Source: JBKPNZ01 sp046732895
GTDB taxonomy: Bacteria > Actinomycetota > Thermoleophilia > Solirubrobacterales > 70-9
NCBI GenBank assembly: GCA_046732895.1
Contig: JBKPNZ010000069.1
Coordinates: 1 to 14,022, forward strand
Reading direction: 5' to 3'
DNA length: 14,022 nucleotides
The notes beneath the pieces were generated by a model. The model saw only the letters and a program-made list of their open reading frames with translations. It searched no databases and had not been told where the DNA came from. The position numbers and the translations under genes were made by a program. Positions 13,640-14,022 of the stretch are shown in pieces (within the stretch, counting starts at the first letter, position 1; each line of letters opens with the position of its first letter).

Positions 13640-14022
13640 GGGACGTTCGGGGTCGACTCGCAGTCCATGAAGGCTGTGTCGGTGCCCGGGCCGCCGTCGC
13701 AGGAGTCGATCCCGTCGCCGCCGACCATGGCGTCGTTGCCGTCGCCGCCGAAGATGAGGTCGTCCCCGTTGTCACCGATGAGCCCGAGCGTGCCGCCGTT
13801 GGGACCGTCGTCCCCCACTCCGCCCTTGATCACGTCACCGCCGCCACCGCCCTCGAAGTGGTCGTTGTCGGGGCCGCCGAGGAGCTTGTCGCCGCCGCCG
13901 CCCGCGAATGCCTGATCGAAGCCCTTGCCGGCGTCGAAGATGTCCTTGCCCTTACCGAGCTCCGCCGTGTCCTCTCCGGCCTCGCCGCAAACGCGGTCGT
14001 TGCCGCGCTTGGCCTTGATCAA
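13636..14022 (-). CDS. RTX-type calcium-binding repeat protein, C-terminal part
   Basis: The last 128 residues of a protein whose beginning lies beyond the right edge; the frame is open to 14022. It consists of glycine/aspartate nonapeptides of the GGxGxDxxx type (for example GGDGNDAMVGGDGIDSC and GGPDNDHFEGGGGGD), which fold as calcium-binding beta-rolls in secreted RTX/hemolysin-type proteins. Calcium normally enters after export, so an extracellular place is expected. Some repeats deviate (AGKGFDQAFAGGGGD). The end (SCDGGPGTDTAFMDCES) holds two cysteines that may bond. No catalytic domain is visible, so the role (adhesin, enzyme tail or surface layer) cannot be told. The stop TAG at 13636-13638 overlaps the stop of the convergent PhyH-family gene. 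Confidence 0.85.
   Translation of the reverse strand: MIKAKRGNDRVCGEAGEDTAELGKGKDIFDAGKGFDQAFAGGGGDKLLGGPDNDHFEGGGGGDVIKGGVGDDGPNGGTLGLIGDNGDDLIFGGDGNDAMVGGDGIDSCDGGPGTDTAFMDCESTPNVP

Noticed and set aside
13667..13915. Plus-strand proline/serine-rich frame over the RTX gene
   Set aside because: It is the complement of glycine/aspartate repeat codons, not a separate gene.
13660..13930. CRISPR or tandem DNA repeat array
   Set aside because: The periodic pattern comes from RTX nonapeptide codons; units vary and there are no spacers.

Overview
The window is a dense, GC-rich stretch that reads like a high-GC actinobacterial chromosome. Supporting signs are KdpE and DppD/DppF-type proteins in overlapping operons, GTG and TTG starts, a candidate SigF/SigB-type promoter, a TTAGG/CCTAA iron-box-like palindrome, and a secreted RTX-repeat protein at the right edge. 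I lean towards Thermoleophilia (Solirubrobacterales) from general gene flavour, but nothing in the window proves this. There are no rRNAs, tRNAs, insertion sequences, integrases or CRISPR repeats. No stretch over 300 bases lacks a gene once the small membrane-protein frame at 12537-12812 is counted.

Layout. (1) 1-4145, plus strand: most of a peptide-type ABC importer. It comprises a family-5 solute-binding protein (5' end outside the window), a strong 12-13 bp hairpin, a DppB-type permease, and DppD- and DppF-type ATPases joined by ATGA overlaps. The second permease (DppC type) is not here. (2) 4161-6398: an FTR1-type iron permease (minus) divergent from a histidine-rich fatty acid hydroxylase-superfamily membrane protein (plus), sharing a 16-bp perfect palindrome, then a four-helix DUF4383-like protein (minus). 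(3) 6468-7123: an inverted-repeat pair, a SigF-like promoter, a small very basic histone/LEA-like protein and a terminator. (4) 7245-11346, plus strand: a KimA-type potassium transporter, a KdpD-like kinase without the KdpD/Usp sensor half, and KdpE, all joined by ATGA overlaps. (5) 11363-13639: a secreted or anchored hypothetical protein (minus), a DUF1579-like protein (plus), a small membrane protein (minus) and a phytanoyl-CoA dioxygenase-family enzyme (plus). The last two both look damaged or unusual at their 5' ends. (6) 13636-14022: the C-terminal end of an RTX calcium-binding protein (minus).

How it fits together. The potassium cluster is the most coherent system: an uptake protein whose soluble tail looks Usp-like sits with a KdpDE pair whose kinase has lost its own Usp/KdpD region. 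I see no KdpFABC pump. The leader of this operon carries phased repeats and small palindromes that could be the KdpE target. The second likely regulated unit is the iron permease/hydroxylase divergon, where one palindrome could control both genes.
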